DNA of 64,000 nt from JAHZKS01 sp047404135 (GCA_047404135.1 JBDOIT010000001.1:22929-86928), one strand, 5' to 3'; shown: positions 1 through 8,898, counted from the first letter of the stretch. Numbers and translations are program-made. Notes: generated by a model from the letters alone, not told the origin.

Positions 1-592
1 TTGATGCATCTTCATATTCCAATTCAAACATAGCTTTAGTAAATAAGAACTCAGATTTAATAGGGCAGTTTCGATATGAAAAGTTGAAATCAGATTTTTG
101 CAGTAAGTGTATTTTTCCAGTTTTACGGTGCACAGCTTCAACTGAGATAAGACGATCTGAAATTTCTGAGCCGTAGCAGCCTGCGTTAGTTGCGATTGCT
201 CCTCCAATATTGCCAGGAATGCCAACCAAGAATTCTAATCCAGATAAATTTTGTTCTGCTAGTAAATATGCTATATTGCTGTCGATATTTGCGGCACCAA
301 GTGAGACAATATTATTATTGATTTCTAAATCTGTAAAGTTTTTGCCGAGCTTTATTACAACTCCTTTTACTCCCCTATCTCTCATTATAACATTTGAACT
401 GAGACCTAGTATCTCGCAGGGAACTCTTTGGTCTTTCTGAAGAATGAAATTAGATAGGTCCTCTGTATTTTTTGGCTTAAAAAGTATTTCAGCGGGTCCT
501 CCAACTCCAAACCATGCTGTTTTAAAAAGGTCTACATCGCGGCGGTATCGTCCCTCGACTTCGGGTAAGGACTCTTCAATGCTATTTGCCAT
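1..592 (-). CDS. murB: UDP-N-acetylenolpyruvoylglucosamine reductase, 5' part (cut by window edge)
   Basis: MurB reduces UDP-GlcNAc-enolpyruvate to UDP-MurNAc with NADPH and FAD in cytosolic peptidoglycan synthesis. Reading the minus strand from the ATG at 592, the frame stays open for about 197 codons to the left edge. It shows the FAD-binding signature region with GLSSN near residue 62 (the family usually has GxGSN, so one Gly is Ser here) and GIPGNIGGA near residue 122, followed by the NAGCYG segment. The catalytic Ser and C-terminal domain would lie beyond the window, so completeness cannot be judged. The start overlaps the end of murC by 11 bp, which indicates translational coupling in an acpS-murC-murB operon. 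Identification is from the motifs and the murC neighbour. Confidence 0.93.
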   Translation of the reverse strand, partial: MANSIEESLPEVEGRYRRDVDLFKTAWFGVGGPAEILFKPKNTEDLSNFILQKDQRVPCEILGLSSNVIMRDRGVKGVVIKLGKNFTDLEINNNIVSLGAANIDSNIAYLLAEQNLSGLEFLVGIPGNIGGAIATNAGCYGSEISDRLISVEAVHRKTGKIHLLQKSDFNFSYRNCPIKSEFLFTKAMFELEYEDAS

Positions 593-2012
593 TTTGTTTT
601 ATTTTTTGAGGTAATTCATTTGCCCATTTCGTAATATCACCGGCTCCAAGAAAGAGCAGAAGGTCATTTGTTTGGCAAGTTTTTTCTAAAATGTCTATAG
701 CTTCTTCAGGGGATTTTAGAGGTGACACATTACCTTTAAATCCTTTGTCCTTAATAGCGCTTACCAGAGCATGCTTGTCTATTCCTTCAATTGGATCTTC
801 TCCAGCAGAATACACATCTGCAATGAAGACATTATCTGCGCTTCTAAAAGATTCTGCGAAATCATCTAGAAAACTCTGCAAGCGCGAATATCTATGTGGT
901 TGGAAGATGATATTGATTTTTCCAGATGTATCCTTTACGGATTGCTGGGCGGTTTGCAAAGTTGCCTTTACCTCAGTTGGGTGGTGTGCGTAATCATCTA
1001 TAATAGTAACTCCGTTATGCGTTGCGATCTTTGTGAATCTTCTATTAACCCCTTGAAAGTCAGATAACCCTTGTGCAATTACTATCTTGTTGAACCCTAG
1101 ATTTATTCCAATAGAAATGGCTGCAAGTGCATTCTGGATATTGTGCATTCCAGGAATATTAAGTATCACATTTTGAATTTCCTGATATTCCACGGAAAGT
1201 TTTTTAGAGATCTTTACGTCAAAAATAGATCCACCAGAAGATGCTCTTATATTATGTGCGAAGACATCTGCATCTTCAGATTCCACGCCATATGTGATGA
1301 TTTTTCTTTCTGCGATCTCAGCGCTGAGTTTTTGCACCTCATCATGATCTACACATAAAACGCCGAACCCATAAAAAGGAAGATTTCTAAGGAATGTTCG
1401 GAAGGATTCTTTTAGATTTTCATAAGATCCATAGAAATCTAAATGCTCAGGATCAATGTTTGTGATAACCGCTATCTTAGATGGAATCTTAATAAATGTA
1501 CCATCGGATTCATCTGCTTCAGCAATCAGATATTCTCCTGTTCCAATATATGCATTTGTTCCTCTGTCATTTATAATGCCACCATTTATTACAGTAGGGT
1601 TCATTTTTGCTTTGTTGAAAAGTTCCGCAATAAGTGATGTTGTGGTGGTTTTTCCATGTGTGCCTGAAACGGCAATAGAGGTTTTGAATGACATCAATTC
1701 TCCAAGCATTTCGCTCCTTGAGATAATGGGGATATCGTTTTCTTTGCAGTATATTATTTCTGGATTGGCATCATGAATTGCTGTAGATTTTACTAGCAAA
1801 GATACCCCTTTGGAGTTATCTGATTTGTGGTCTTCAAATATCTTGATTCCAAAGGATTCCAATCTTTTCGTATTACCGTTGCTTCCTAGATTAGAACCTT
1901 GTAACTTGTATCCCATGCTATGCAATACTTCAGCTATCCCGCTCATCCCAATGCCTCCAATTCCTATAAAGTGGATTAGAGAGTCTTTTGATAGTTGAGA
2001 TAGTATGGACAT
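582..2012 (-). CDS. murC: UDP-N-acetylmuramate--L-alanine ligase
   Basis: MurC adds L-Ala to UDP-MurNAc using ATP, the first amino-acid step of the cytosolic peptidoglycan precursor pathway. The 476-residue product is normal for the family. It has the N-terminal UDP-binding Rossmann motif GIGGIGMSG (residues 17-25), the ATP P-loop GTHGKTTTT (117-125), the EADESDGTF segment, and the later DDYAHHPTE and FQPHRYSR motifs of the central and C-terminal Mur ligase domains. The start ATG overlaps the acpS stop by 1 bp and the stop overlaps murB by 11 bp, so the three genes are almost certainly one transcript. All expected motifs are present, and the gene looks intact. Confidence 0.97.
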   Translation of the reverse strand: MSILSQLSKDSLIHFIGIGGIGMSGIAEVLHSMGYKLQGSNLGSNGNTKRLESFGIKIFEDHKSDNSKGVSLLVKSTAIHDANPEIIYCKENDIPIISRSEMLGELMSFKTSIAVSGTHGKTTTTSLIAELFNKAKMNPTVINGGIINDRGTNAYIGTGEYLIAEADESDGTFIKIPSKIAVITNIDPEHLDFYGSYENLKESFRTFLRNLPFYGFGVLCVDHDEVQKLSAEIAERKIITYGVESEDADVFAHNIRASSGGSIFDVKISKKLSVEYQEIQNVILNIPGMHNIQNALAAISIGINLGFNKIVIAQGLSDFQGVNRRFTKIATHNGVTIIDDYAHHPTEVKATLQTAQQSVKDTSGKINIIFQPHRYSRLQSFLDDFAESFRSADNVFIADVYSAGEDPIEGIDKHALVSAIKDKGFKGNVSPLKSPEEAIDILEKTCQTNDLLLFLGAGDITKWANELPQKIKQNGK

Positions 2013-2404
2013 TATTTTTCTATTATTGCTATTGCGTTAGCATATTCTCGATCATCTGTAATAGATAGATGAATCGAATACTCACTAACATTTAATCTTT
2101 CTTTTATATATGAATCAAGTTTATCGTCTACATCGTAGAATGGTTTTCCAGTTTTGTCATTAGATATAGAGATGTTTTTTAATGTGACGTCTTTGTTAAA
2201 GCCGGTTCCTGTAGCTTTGGCAAAAGCTTCTTTTGCAGCAAATCTTTTTGCTAGATATTTTATTCTGCTACTAGCAGCTAAAGAATTAAATTTTTCTATC
2301 TCTTTATCGCTGAGCATCCTATTTATAAAGTTTTCCTGATGTTTATCGAATATCTCTTCGATACGTGAAATCTTTACCAAGTCAGTTCCAATACCAATGA
2401 TCAT
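2012..2404 (-). CDS. acpS: holo-[acyl-carrier-protein] synthase
   Basis: AcpS transfers the 4'-phosphopantetheine arm of CoA to acyl carrier protein, activating fatty-acid synthesis. The 130-residue product has the family start GIGTDLVKISRIEE, with the metal-binding Asp near residue 8, and the second signature RFAAKEAFAKATGTGF near residues 54-69, with the metal-binding Glu in it. Length is typical (about 120-130). It is the first gene of an acpS-murC-murB run on the minus strand. A candidate promoter lies 30-60 bp upstream. No oddities are seen. Confidence 0.96.
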   Translation of the reverse strand: MIIGIGTDLVKISRIEEIFDKHQENFINRMLSDKEIEKFNSLAASSRIKYLAKRFAAKEAFAKATGTGFNKDVTLKNISISNDKTGKPFYDVDDKLDSYIKERLNVSEYSIHLSITDDREYANAIAIIEK

Positions 2405-2433
2405 GTTTTGATTCTTAATAGAAATAAGCCCAT

Positions 2434-2462
2434 AGTATATAGGAAGCTTGCTCTTCGCACAA
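2434..2462 (-). promoter_or_regulatory. Candidate promoter of acpS-murC-murB
   Basis: On the minus strand a TATACT box (2434-2439) lies 17 bp downstream of TTGTGC (2457-2462). The -10 box matches the sigma-70 consensus at 5 of 6 bases, the -35 box only at 3 of 6. It sits about 30 bp before the acpS ATG, a sensible distance. Prediction only. Confidence 0.4.
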
Positions 2463-2465
2463 GGT

Positions 2466-2486
2466 GGGGCTTTGTGGGTTAGCCCC
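2466..2486. other. GC-rich hairpin between acpS and the glycosyltransferase gene
   Basis: GGGGCT (2466-2471) pairs perfectly with AGCCCC (2481-2486) across a 9-nt loop. There is no following T-run on either strand, so it is not a classic terminator. It lies just upstream of the proposed acpS promoter and downstream of the glycosyltransferase stop, so it could end or protect that transcript. Confidence 0.35.
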
Positions 2487-2518
2487 GGTATAATTTAGAG
2501 TATATAGGTTTATGCTAG

Positions 2519-2668
2519 ACCCAGGTTAGTCCATCTGTTGAGTCGTAACCTATGATATGTTTTTCGACACCCAGGTTAGTCCATCTGTTGAGTCGTAACC
2601 TATGATATGTTTTTCGACACCCAGGTTAGTCCATCTGTTGAGTCGTAACCTATGATATGTTTTTCGAC
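2519..2668. repeat. 50-bp tandem direct repeat, three identical copies
   Basis: Copies lie at 2519-2568, 2569-2618 and 2619-2668 and appear identical. The array covers the 3' end of the glycosyltransferase gene and its downstream flank. Because 50 is not a multiple of 3, the coding frame changes at each boundary. The minus-strand gene reads through the copy at 2619-2668, enters the next copy in a new frame and stops at 2600. With a single copy it would instead end in a different short tail one codon after the repeat. The array is therefore a length polymorphism that sets the protein's C-terminus. Confidence 0.97.
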
Positions 2669-4195
2669 AGCACATATTTCGTGTTCTTGTAGATATTCCG
2701 AGAAATAAGAAAACTCTTTGAGGCGTGCTGCAATACGGTCCTGCATTGCTTCATCACAGAATGCTTTTGTAGCGTGCAGAAAAGGCTCAAAGTACTCAAG
2801 TTGGTCATCTTCTGTATCTTTAGCATTTGCCTCTGTACTTTTGTAAGGATAAGGATATACAACATCTAGATTGTCACCTTCATGAGCTTTAGTAAAATAA
2901 CTGTATCCAAATACATCAGCTGTTGCTTTATCTGTGAAGTCTTTTATAGATTCTTTATACAGTTCTTGCATAAGTGGAGATGGGTTTAGCAAGTTTTCTC
3001 TCACTAAATTCTGAGTCTCCTGAATAACAGGGTGATTGGGCTTTGCTCCGAACATAAAATTATCTATAGAGAAGTGATATGCTTTTGGGTCAAACGTAGC
3101 TGTAAAGAAATCAAAGGTTTGAGATTCCATATTAGGAGCTTTTGCAAATTCGTAGTTTATATCCGCATAAAGCCCACCCATGTGGTTGACAATGTCATAT
3201 CTTAGAGTGTCACTTGCTATCCCCCAGTGCTTTAAGTTGATTTCTTGTTCCACTATATCGTAATTTGATAAATGCTCTTTTATTTCAGACATTTCCCTGA
3301 CTTCTATTCCGCTATTTATTAGTTTTTTAACAGAGGGACCAATCAGATCTTTGCTATTAGTCCAAAGAATATGAGCCCAGGATTCATTGTCTTCATCATT
3401 AAACAGATTTTTGTTTTTTATAGCATTTCTTATGTCTTGTGCTCTGAGTTGTATAGGCTTATCAGGAGAGGTAAGCCATATATTGTGCAAGGTTTTTGGA
3501 ATTTTAGTGTAGTTTCCTTCTTTTGAATCTAGATTTCTATATTTGTAATCAAGCAATGATTCTGGGCTCATTGAAGGTTTTTGTGAATTTTCCCCTTGAG
3601 TATCAACTTGAGCATCAAGGAAAGCATTAAATTCACTTTCTCCACCATCGCAATCATAACTAAAGCCCAGCTTGTCATGGATTAGGCTATGTACTGCAGT
3701 ATTTGCAGTACGTATAAAAAAGTTTTGCTTCTCAGTATCTGTGAGATGATTAGAGATTGAGTGGCCAAATTTCGTTGATATTGTATTAAATAGTATTGTT
3801 GATAAATTTCCTTCTATTTCAGCTCTTTCTCCGCTTCTATCATAAGAAAGTAGTTCTTTTAAGAACAATGCTGCGTTTTTTGGTGTATCAATATGCTCAT
3901 GTATCATGTCTAGCACTGGAAGTCTAAGATAGTTTGCTTTAAGGAGAACTTTGTCTATCATTTCTGTTCCAAAGGCCTGTAGCAGAAGATTTATTATGTC
4001 TCTAGATAAATCTTCAATATTTTTTTGCTTAAGGGGATCTGAGAATGTGATCAAATAAAGTGTTGGCAAATAATCAGATGCACCATCAGAATCAGTAATG
4101 TCCTGACCCTTTTTCCGGTATGTGTTTTCGGATATCTCCTTTTGTAGTTGATGTATTTTTAATAAAATTTTGTTATTTTTGTATTCCATGATCAT
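2600..4195 (-). CDS. Glycosyltransferase with sugar-binding DXD-like region, candidate effector
   Basis: A 531-residue protein with no signal peptide or clear membrane segment. Residues 1-230 are helical and unrecognised. Residues 232-240 (IPKTLHNIW) begin a Gly_transf_sug / TcdA-TcdB-like GT-A domain, and residues 328-350 hold the SDTLRYD helix and GGLYADINYEF, where the family's DxD metal motif appears as D345-x-N347. Such domains occur in Och1-type enzymes and in bacterial effectors that glycosylate host proteins; assigning it to either is inference. The last 22 residues come from the 50-bp tandem repeat and end after a frame change. It is flanked by acpS upstream of its 3' end and by mipZ, with no operon partner. 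The start ATG at 4195 has no clear ribosome site; ATG 4189 is an alternative. Confidence 0.72.
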   Translation of the reverse strand: MIMEYKNNKILLKIHQLQKEISENTYRKKGQDITDSDGASDYLPTLYLITFSDPLKQKNIEDLSRDIINLLLQAFGTEMIDKVLLKANYLRLPVLDMIHEHIDTPKNAALFLKELLSYDRSGERAEIEGNLSTILFNTISTKFGHSISNHLTDTEKQNFFIRTANTAVHSLIHDKLGFSYDCDGGESEFNAFLDAQVDTQGENSQKPSMSPESLLDYKYRNLDSKEGNYTKIPKTLHNIWLTSPDKPIQLRAQDIRNAIKNKNLFNDEDNESWAHILWTNSKDLIGPSVKKLINSGIEVREMSEIKEHLSNYDIVEQEINLKHWGIASDTLRYDIVNHMGGLYADINYEFAKAPNMESQTFDFFTATFDPKAYHFSIDNFMFGAKPNHPVIQETQNLVRENLLNPSPLMQELYKESIKDFTDKATADVFGYSYFTKAHEGDNLDVVYPYPYKSTEANAKDTEDDQLEYFEPFLHATKAFCDEAMQDRIAARLKEFSYFSEYLQEHEICAVEKHIIGYDSTDGLTWVSKNIS

Positions 4196-4306
4196 TAAGC
4201 ATTTTAATTAACAAATAGTAAGAATACTTTAATACAAATAACTAGAATTGTAAAGCGCAATCTGAATCCTTTCTTGGGTTTGTAAAGTTGCAAGATGGGG
4301 CTTTGC

Positions 4307-5128
4307 TTAGCTTAAGCCTTCGTGTTCTCTGAGTTTATCATCTACTGCTTTGAGATGAAGTGATTTTAACAGCCTTAGAAGTTCCTGCCTCGCTGCTATG
4401 TGAGACATGCTAAGGGATAGCATGGGTTTGAGTTTTTTATGCTTAAGATCAAGTAAGGTAATTCCATATAAAAATAGCTCTTTAAAAATAACTCTTTCAC
4501 CAAATCCGGAGGCAAGGCGACAACCCACGCGTTTTGAGAGCTCTTGTACTACTTTTTCAATATTGCGTTTATTTTTAGAATATACTGCAGCAATGCGGCT
4601 TCTGACTACAATCCAATCTAAGGATTTTTCCGCTTCTTTTGCTCGATTGATTTTTTGTTCCCAGATCATTTGGCTGTAAATTCCTGGCCTGATAATTTTT
4701 AAGTCTTTTGCACTTACGTTGGCAAGAAGATCCAGATCAACAAAGCTATCATTTACTGGAGTTATAATTATATCTGCTTTGGAGTGGGCGAAAGAAGATA
4801 AGCTGTTGTTTACCCCTGGTGTATCTATAATTATAAAATCAGCTTTTCTGTAATGTTCCTCTAGAATTTTTGATAACTGACCTTCCTCATCACCTTCATT
4901 TGGGTGGATCGCATAGTGGCGTGGCAAGGGTATGTCTAAGTTCAGATTTTCAATTGTGCTTACTCTGTTTTCTAAATATCTAGTCAGAGAGAGCTGGCGC
5001 ACATCTGTGTCAATAGTGGTAACTTTGAATCCAAGATAGCATAGGGAGATAATCAGGTTCATGGCAGTAGTGGTTTTACCAGCCCCACCTTTTTCATTTC
5101 CAATTACTATAATTTTTGTGTCTGTCAT
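4307..5128 (-). CDS. mipZ: MipZ-like division-plane ATPase (ParA family)
   Basis: MipZ is the alphaproteobacterial ParA-family ATPase that binds ParB near the origin and inhibits FtsZ away from midcell. The 273-residue product has the deviant Walker A NEKGGAGKTT (residues 11-20), the segment IDTDVRQLSLTRYLENR (39-55) typical of MipZ rather than of chromosomal ParA, and the Walker B IIIDTPG. It follows ftsY with a 1-bp gap, at the end of a mtaB-ftsY-mipZ run. The adjoining parB is not in view. The DVRQ and TRYLENR match to MipZ is strong, so a generic ParA assignment is less likely. Confidence 0.88.
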   Translation of the reverse strand: MTDTKIIVIGNEKGGAGKTTTAMNLIISLCYLGFKVTTIDTDVRQLSLTRYLENRVSTIENLNLDIPLPRHYAIHPNEGDEEGQLSKILEEHYRKADFIIIDTPGVNNSLSSFAHSKADIIITPVNDSFVDLDLLANVSAKDLKIIRPGIYSQMIWEQKINRAKEAEKSLDWIVVRSRIAAVYSKNKRNIEKVVQELSKRVGCRLASGFGERVIFKELFLYGITLLDLKHKKLKPMLSLSMSHIAARQELLRLLKSLHLKAVDDKLREHEGLS

Positions 5129-5129
5129 T

Positions 5130-6044
5130 TTATTTTTTCAGTCCAACTAAGTTGTCAGCAAATTCCTTTGGTGTGAATTGATCTAAATCTTCTATAGATT
5201 CCCCTACGCCAATGTGAGTGATTGGGATATCGAATTTCTGACTTATGGCGACTACAATACCAGCTTTTGCTGACCCGTCCAGCTTAGTTATTACCAACCC
5301 ATTCAAGTCTACGATATTCTTGAAGCTCTCGACTTGCAAAAGGGCGTTTTGTCCTGTTGTTGCATCTAAAACTAATACCCTATCATGCGGCGCATCTGCG
5401 TCTAACTTCTTCAAGACCTTCACTATTTTTGCTAGCTCCTGCATAAGGTGGTCCTTGTTTGCTAATCTTCCAGCAGTATCCAAGAAAAGGATGTCGCTGC
5501 CATTTTTCTGAGCAGTAGCTAACGATCTGTAGGCAACACTGGCTGGGTCTGCATTTTCTTTTCCGCATACGAATTCAGCTTTTGCTCTTGTTGCCCAGAT
5601 TTTTAATTGCTCAACAGCAGCCGCTCTGAATGTATCACAAGCAGCAATAGTGACTTTCTTTCCTTCTTTTTGAAGTTTTGCTGCTAATTTTCCTATAGTA
5701 GTAGTCTTGCCGTTTCCATTCACGCCACACATCATCACTACATGAGGTTTTGATTTTGTGTATGTGAGTTCACCTGCGGCCTTTTCTATCTGAGAGGCAA
5801 TGATTTTAGACATCTCGGTTTTAATAGTATGATCATCCACCTCCTGATCAAATTTAGATTTAGATAAGTCTTTTATAATTTTTTGAGAAGATTCAATTCC
5901 AAGATCAGACATAATCAGTAACTCCTCAAGCCGATCTAGGGTATCTTGATCTAATTTCTTTTTTGTTACTATGCTTGCTATTCCATCTGAGATTTTCTCA
6001 GAAGTGTTCTTCAAACCATCTTTTAATTTACTAAACCAACTCAT
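5130..6044 (-). CDS. ftsY: Signal recognition particle receptor FtsY
   Basis: FtsY is the SRP receptor GTPase that docks ribosome-SRP complexes on the inner membrane. The 304-residue protein has the N domain (about 1-90) and the G domain with GNGKTTT (110-116), DTFRAAA (137-143), LDTAGR (188-193) and TKLDGSAK near residue 255. It lacks the long acidic A domain found in E. coli FtsY, as is normal in reduced alphaproteobacteria. Its start codon overlaps the mtaB stop by 1 bp and it precedes mipZ by 1 bp, so it sits inside a tight minus-strand operon. Confidence 0.97.
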   Translation of the reverse strand: MSWFSKLKDGLKNTSEKISDGIASIVTKKKLDQDTLDRLEELLIMSDLGIESSQKIIKDLSKSKFDQEVDDHTIKTEMSKIIASQIEKAAGELTYTKSKPHVVMMCGVNGNGKTTTIGKLAAKLQKEGKKVTIAACDTFRAAAVEQLKIWATRAKAEFVCGKENADPASVAYRSLATAQKNGSDILFLDTAGRLANKDHLMQELAKIVKVLKKLDADAPHDRVLVLDATTGQNALLQVESFKNIVDLNGLVITKLDGSAKAGIVVAISQKFDIPITHIGVGESIEDLDQFTPKEFADNLVGLKK

Positions 6045-7285
6045 CAGGCAATTTGTCCTATAAGTTTACCATCAACATAACCGGAGATAAGAATGTCTAC
6101 TATCTCATTATGTTTTATTTTATCAATAATATGTATTTTTAGGAAATTTTCTGTCATTCCTATATTGTTTTTTTCAGTTAATACCAAAACTTTCTTGCCA
6201 ATGTACGATTTACTGAACTCCTCTAGCTCTTTTTTTCCTTCTTCTATAAGGATTTTAGCTCGTCTTTTTCTGAGTCCACGCTCAACTTGAGGCATGCGGG
6301 CAGCAGGGGTGCCATCTCTTTCGGAGTAAGGGAAGACGTGTAGATATTGCAATTTTGCTTCTTGTACAAGCTTATGGCTGTTTGTAAACATCTCATCTGT
6401 TTCTGTAGGGAATCCGGCAATAATATCTGCACCAAAGGCAGCATCTTTGCGGTGCTCCCGCACAAGATTGCAGAATTCAATAACTTGCTCTCGGTTATGA
6501 CGACGCTTCATGCGTTTTAGAATCATGTTATCTCCGGCCTGAAGACTTATATGAAAATGTGGCATTAGCCTTTTTTCGCTTAGTATCAATTTGAGTAGGG
6601 TGCTATCAATCTCAGCTACATCAATAGATGATAGTCTAAGTCTTTTGAGGTCAGGGAGAATGTTGAGCAACCTTTTCATCATCTCGCCAAGGGTTGGTTT
6701 TCCTGGAAGGTCTAATCCATAATCAGTTACGTCGACACCCGTCAGCACAATCTCCTTGTACCCTTTGGACAGCAGTAACTCTACTTGTGTTACGATTTTA
6801 CCTACAGGGACACTACGGCTGTTACCTCTTCCATACGGTATTGTGCAGAACGTACATCTGTGGTTGCAGCCATTTTGTATTTGAACAAATGCCCTTGTTT
6901 TTTCTCCAAAAGACGTTACCAAATAGTTAGCTGTTTCTTTCACTTCCATTATATCACTTACGACAGTGCTTGGGGTATCTGAGTTTAGTTTATAGTTTTT
7001 GCTATCAAATTTCTCTGTGTTTCCTAGAACTAGATCTACTTCAGGTAGAGAAGAATATTTTTTTGGATCAATCTGTGCTGCGCAACCAGTGACAATGATT
7101 TTCTTGTCTGGATTCTCTTTGTGCGCTTTTTTTATAGCCTTTACAGCTTGCTTTTCAGCATCCTGAGTTACAGAGCAGGTATTAAACACAATTACATTTT
7201 TAGCATTAGCCTCAGATAGCGAAGATTTAATCTGCTCGCTTTCGAAAATGTTTAATCTACACCCAAATGTTATTACTTTTTCCAT
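6044..7285 (-). CDS. mtaB: tRNA t6A37 methylthiotransferase MtaB
   Basis: MtaB is a radical-SAM enzyme that converts t6A37 to ms2t6A37 in tRNAs reading ANN codons. Starting from the ATG at 7285 the product has 413 residues; an upstream TTG at 7306 would add seven residues but the ATG places the family start MEKVITFGC correctly. The N-terminal UPF0004 domain has Cys9, Cys37 and Cys68 for the auxiliary cluster, and CNHRCTFC (140-147) gives the radical-SAM cluster. GCRLN and the short C-terminal TRAM domain separate it from MiaB. It is the first gene of mtaB-ftsY-mipZ. Confidence 0.93.
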   Translation of the reverse strand: MEKVITFGCRLNIFESEQIKSSLSEANAKNVIVFNTCSVTQDAEKQAVKAIKKAHKENPDKKIIVTGCAAQIDPKKYSSLPEVDLVLGNTEKFDSKNYKLNSDTPSTVVSDIMEVKETANYLVTSFGEKTRAFVQIQNGCNHRCTFCTIPYGRGNSRSVPVGKIVTQVELLLSKGYKEIVLTGVDVTDYGLDLPGKPTLGEMMKRLLNILPDLKRLRLSSIDVAEIDSTLLKLILSEKRLMPHFHISLQAGDNMILKRMKRRHNREQVIEFCNLVREHRKDAAFGADIIAGFPTETDEMFTNSHKLVQEAKLQYLHVFPYSERDGTPAARMPQVERGLRKRRAKILIEEGKKELEEFSKSYIGKKVLVLTEKNNIGMTENFLKIHIIDKIKHNEIVDILISGYVDGKLIGQIA

Positions 7286-7420
7286 GGTTTGTCTTTTAGA
7301 TACCAAGGTAATATACAGATTTTTCTTGATTTCTCCAGTGTTTACTGTTTGTTGATTTGTAGTAGATGTAATGTAGTCATCGACATATACAAGTCAAGAT
7401 ATACAGTTGGGCAAATACTC

Positions 7421-8614
7421 TTACAGTTCTTCGTGTGTTGTTATATCCCCGCTTTCTTCTATTTTTTTATCCTCAGTACTTATATATTCCAAGGTTGGTA
7501 TGTATGCGTAATTAATACTTGCTGTTACTAGTATACCCGCTGCACCTCCTATCACCGCTCCTAATGTAGGATTTGCATTAGAAGATCCTTCTTTTTGTAT
7601 CATGTCAACAATGTATTCTATAGATTCTCCTATTAATCCATCAATTGGTTCAACGAATAGGGGGCTTAATACCAAAGACGTATTTAGGTTATCCTCTATT
7701 AGATGAGCTTTATTATATCCGAAGCCATTCCATGATCCAGAGATTAGCCGTGATAAGGAAATAGATTTATCTGGATGCAAATAATCTACTGCAGCATATT
7801 TTGCTACACCAGATAGTGTATCTATAGAAGTATGGTATATCTCTGAGTCAGATGCAGGTTTTGCAATGGATGCTGCCATGCACTTTGTGAAGTGAGCAGC
7901 GGAAATAGATGCAACATTGAGATACGCAGCTTTTCCTACGCTTTTTGGGTTTTTATTTCCTTTTAGCCCAACCTCTACCCCATAGGTTATGGCAGCCATT
8001 ACAGGGGCAGCTATAGTTATGCTCTGTGTAGTACAGATTTTGACATTCTCTACAAAAAGATCAGTGTTTACTATGGGGTCTATTGTAGGGTCATATTCTC
8101 CAAACGAAGTTCCCTCTAAGTACTCTACGGCCTTGTTGTATATTGGGAATAAAGGGAAGCTAAGATAAACTCCTGCTTCTATCCCTTGGTAAATACCTTT
8201 TGAAGAGATGAAGTTACATGAGGTTTCTATGATAACAGGTGCGATATAAAATAGTAAATTCGCTGAAGAGGAATTTTCTGTTGCACTAGGTTTTAGATCG
8301 GCTTTGTGGTGGTAAGCAAGTGCATTTAAGATCCCCGATACGAATGAGGAGGGTGATGTGTTCATGACTTCCGTAGACATAATGGATGTTTTTGTTACTC
8401 CAGCGATAGTTGCACCCATATTTACAATTGATTCACTATAACCGGAGGTATTTGTTGAGAATATCTTGGTGTATTCTATAATAGAGCAACTGACAAAATG
8501 CGCTAATACAGGTAGAAAGATAGGTTTAGCGTTGTCATTCAAGTGTTTGTAGGACGCTATAGGGGCGATCAGAGTGGTGCTCTGTATTCCACATTTCACT
8601 AATGGGTGTAACAT
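7421..8614 (-). CDS. Hypothetical protein, alternating hydrophobic segments
   Basis: A 397-residue protein that I do not recognise. It has several moderately hydrophobic stretches (near 10-50, 125-155, 195-215 and a stronger GAVIGGAAGILVTASINYAYI segment near residue 360) and a charged tail rich in Glu. No signal peptide and no catalytic motif are evident. A purine-rich AGAGA sits 7 bp before the ATG. The upstream region has a perfect 30-bp direct repeat about 60 bp from the start. It lies between mtaB and two other unrecognised genes. It could be a multi-pass or membrane-inserting protein; function unknown. Confidence 0.7.
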   Translation of the reverse strand: MLHPLVKCGIQSTTLIAPIASYKHLNDNAKPIFLPVLAHFVSCSIIEYTKIFSTNTSGYSESIVNMGATIAGVTKTSIMSTEVMNTSPSSFVSGILNALAYHHKADLKPSATENSSSANLLFYIAPVIIETSCNFISSKGIYQGIEAGVYLSFPLFPIYNKAVEYLEGTSFGEYDPTIDPIVNTDLFVENVKICTTQSITIAAPVMAAITYGVEVGLKGNKNPKSVGKAAYLNVASISAAHFTKCMAASIAKPASDSEIYHTSIDTLSGVAKYAAVDYLHPDKSISLSRLISGSWNGFGYNKAHLIEDNLNTSLVLSPLFVEPIDGLIGESIEYIVDMIQKEGSSNANPTLGAVIGGAAGILVTASINYAYIPTLEYISTEDKKIEESGDITTHEEL

Positions 8615-8670
8615 ATAGATATCTCTCAGCTAGGTTAACTGTTATTAATAATTCGAGGGCATGATAGCAT

Positions 8671-8730
8671 AAGTCACAGTGTCTTTCAACCGTTATTTTT
8701 AAGTCACAGTGTCTTTCAACCGTTATTTTA
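8671..8730. repeat. 30-bp tandem duplication upstream of the 397-residue gene
   Basis: Two adjacent copies at 8671-8700 and 8701-8730 are identical except for the last base. Each contains AAGTCACAGTGTC followed by TTTCAACCG. The array lies about 57-116 bp before the start of the minus-strand gene ending at 7421, in the position of a promoter or operator region. Confidence 0.95.
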
Positions 8731-8850
8731 TAGCTCTTTTTAACCTACAGATTGTTTGACCAAGTTTATGTAAATAAAGATAAGTATGTTTGCCTACTGT
8801 AGATACTTTTTTGTGATGGTTTTTATGAAAATTGTTGTTGGTAGGCAAAC

Positions 8851-8880
8851 AAAAAGGGTAGATAAAACTCTACCCTTTTT
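8851..8880 (-). terminator. Rho-independent terminator after the 239-residue gene
   Basis: AAAAAGGGTAG (8851-8861) pairs perfectly with CTACCCTTTTT (8870-8880) across an 8-nt loop. On the minus strand it starts 18 bp after the stop codon at 8899 and ends in a T-run. The flanking A/T runs make it potentially bidirectional. Confidence 0.88.
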
Positions 8881-8898
8881 GTATAAAGATTGTTTTTG

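Noticed and set aside
2519..2668. Possible CRISPR-like array
   Set aside because: The 50-bp copies are directly adjacent without spacers and overlap a coding end, so it is a tandem repeat.
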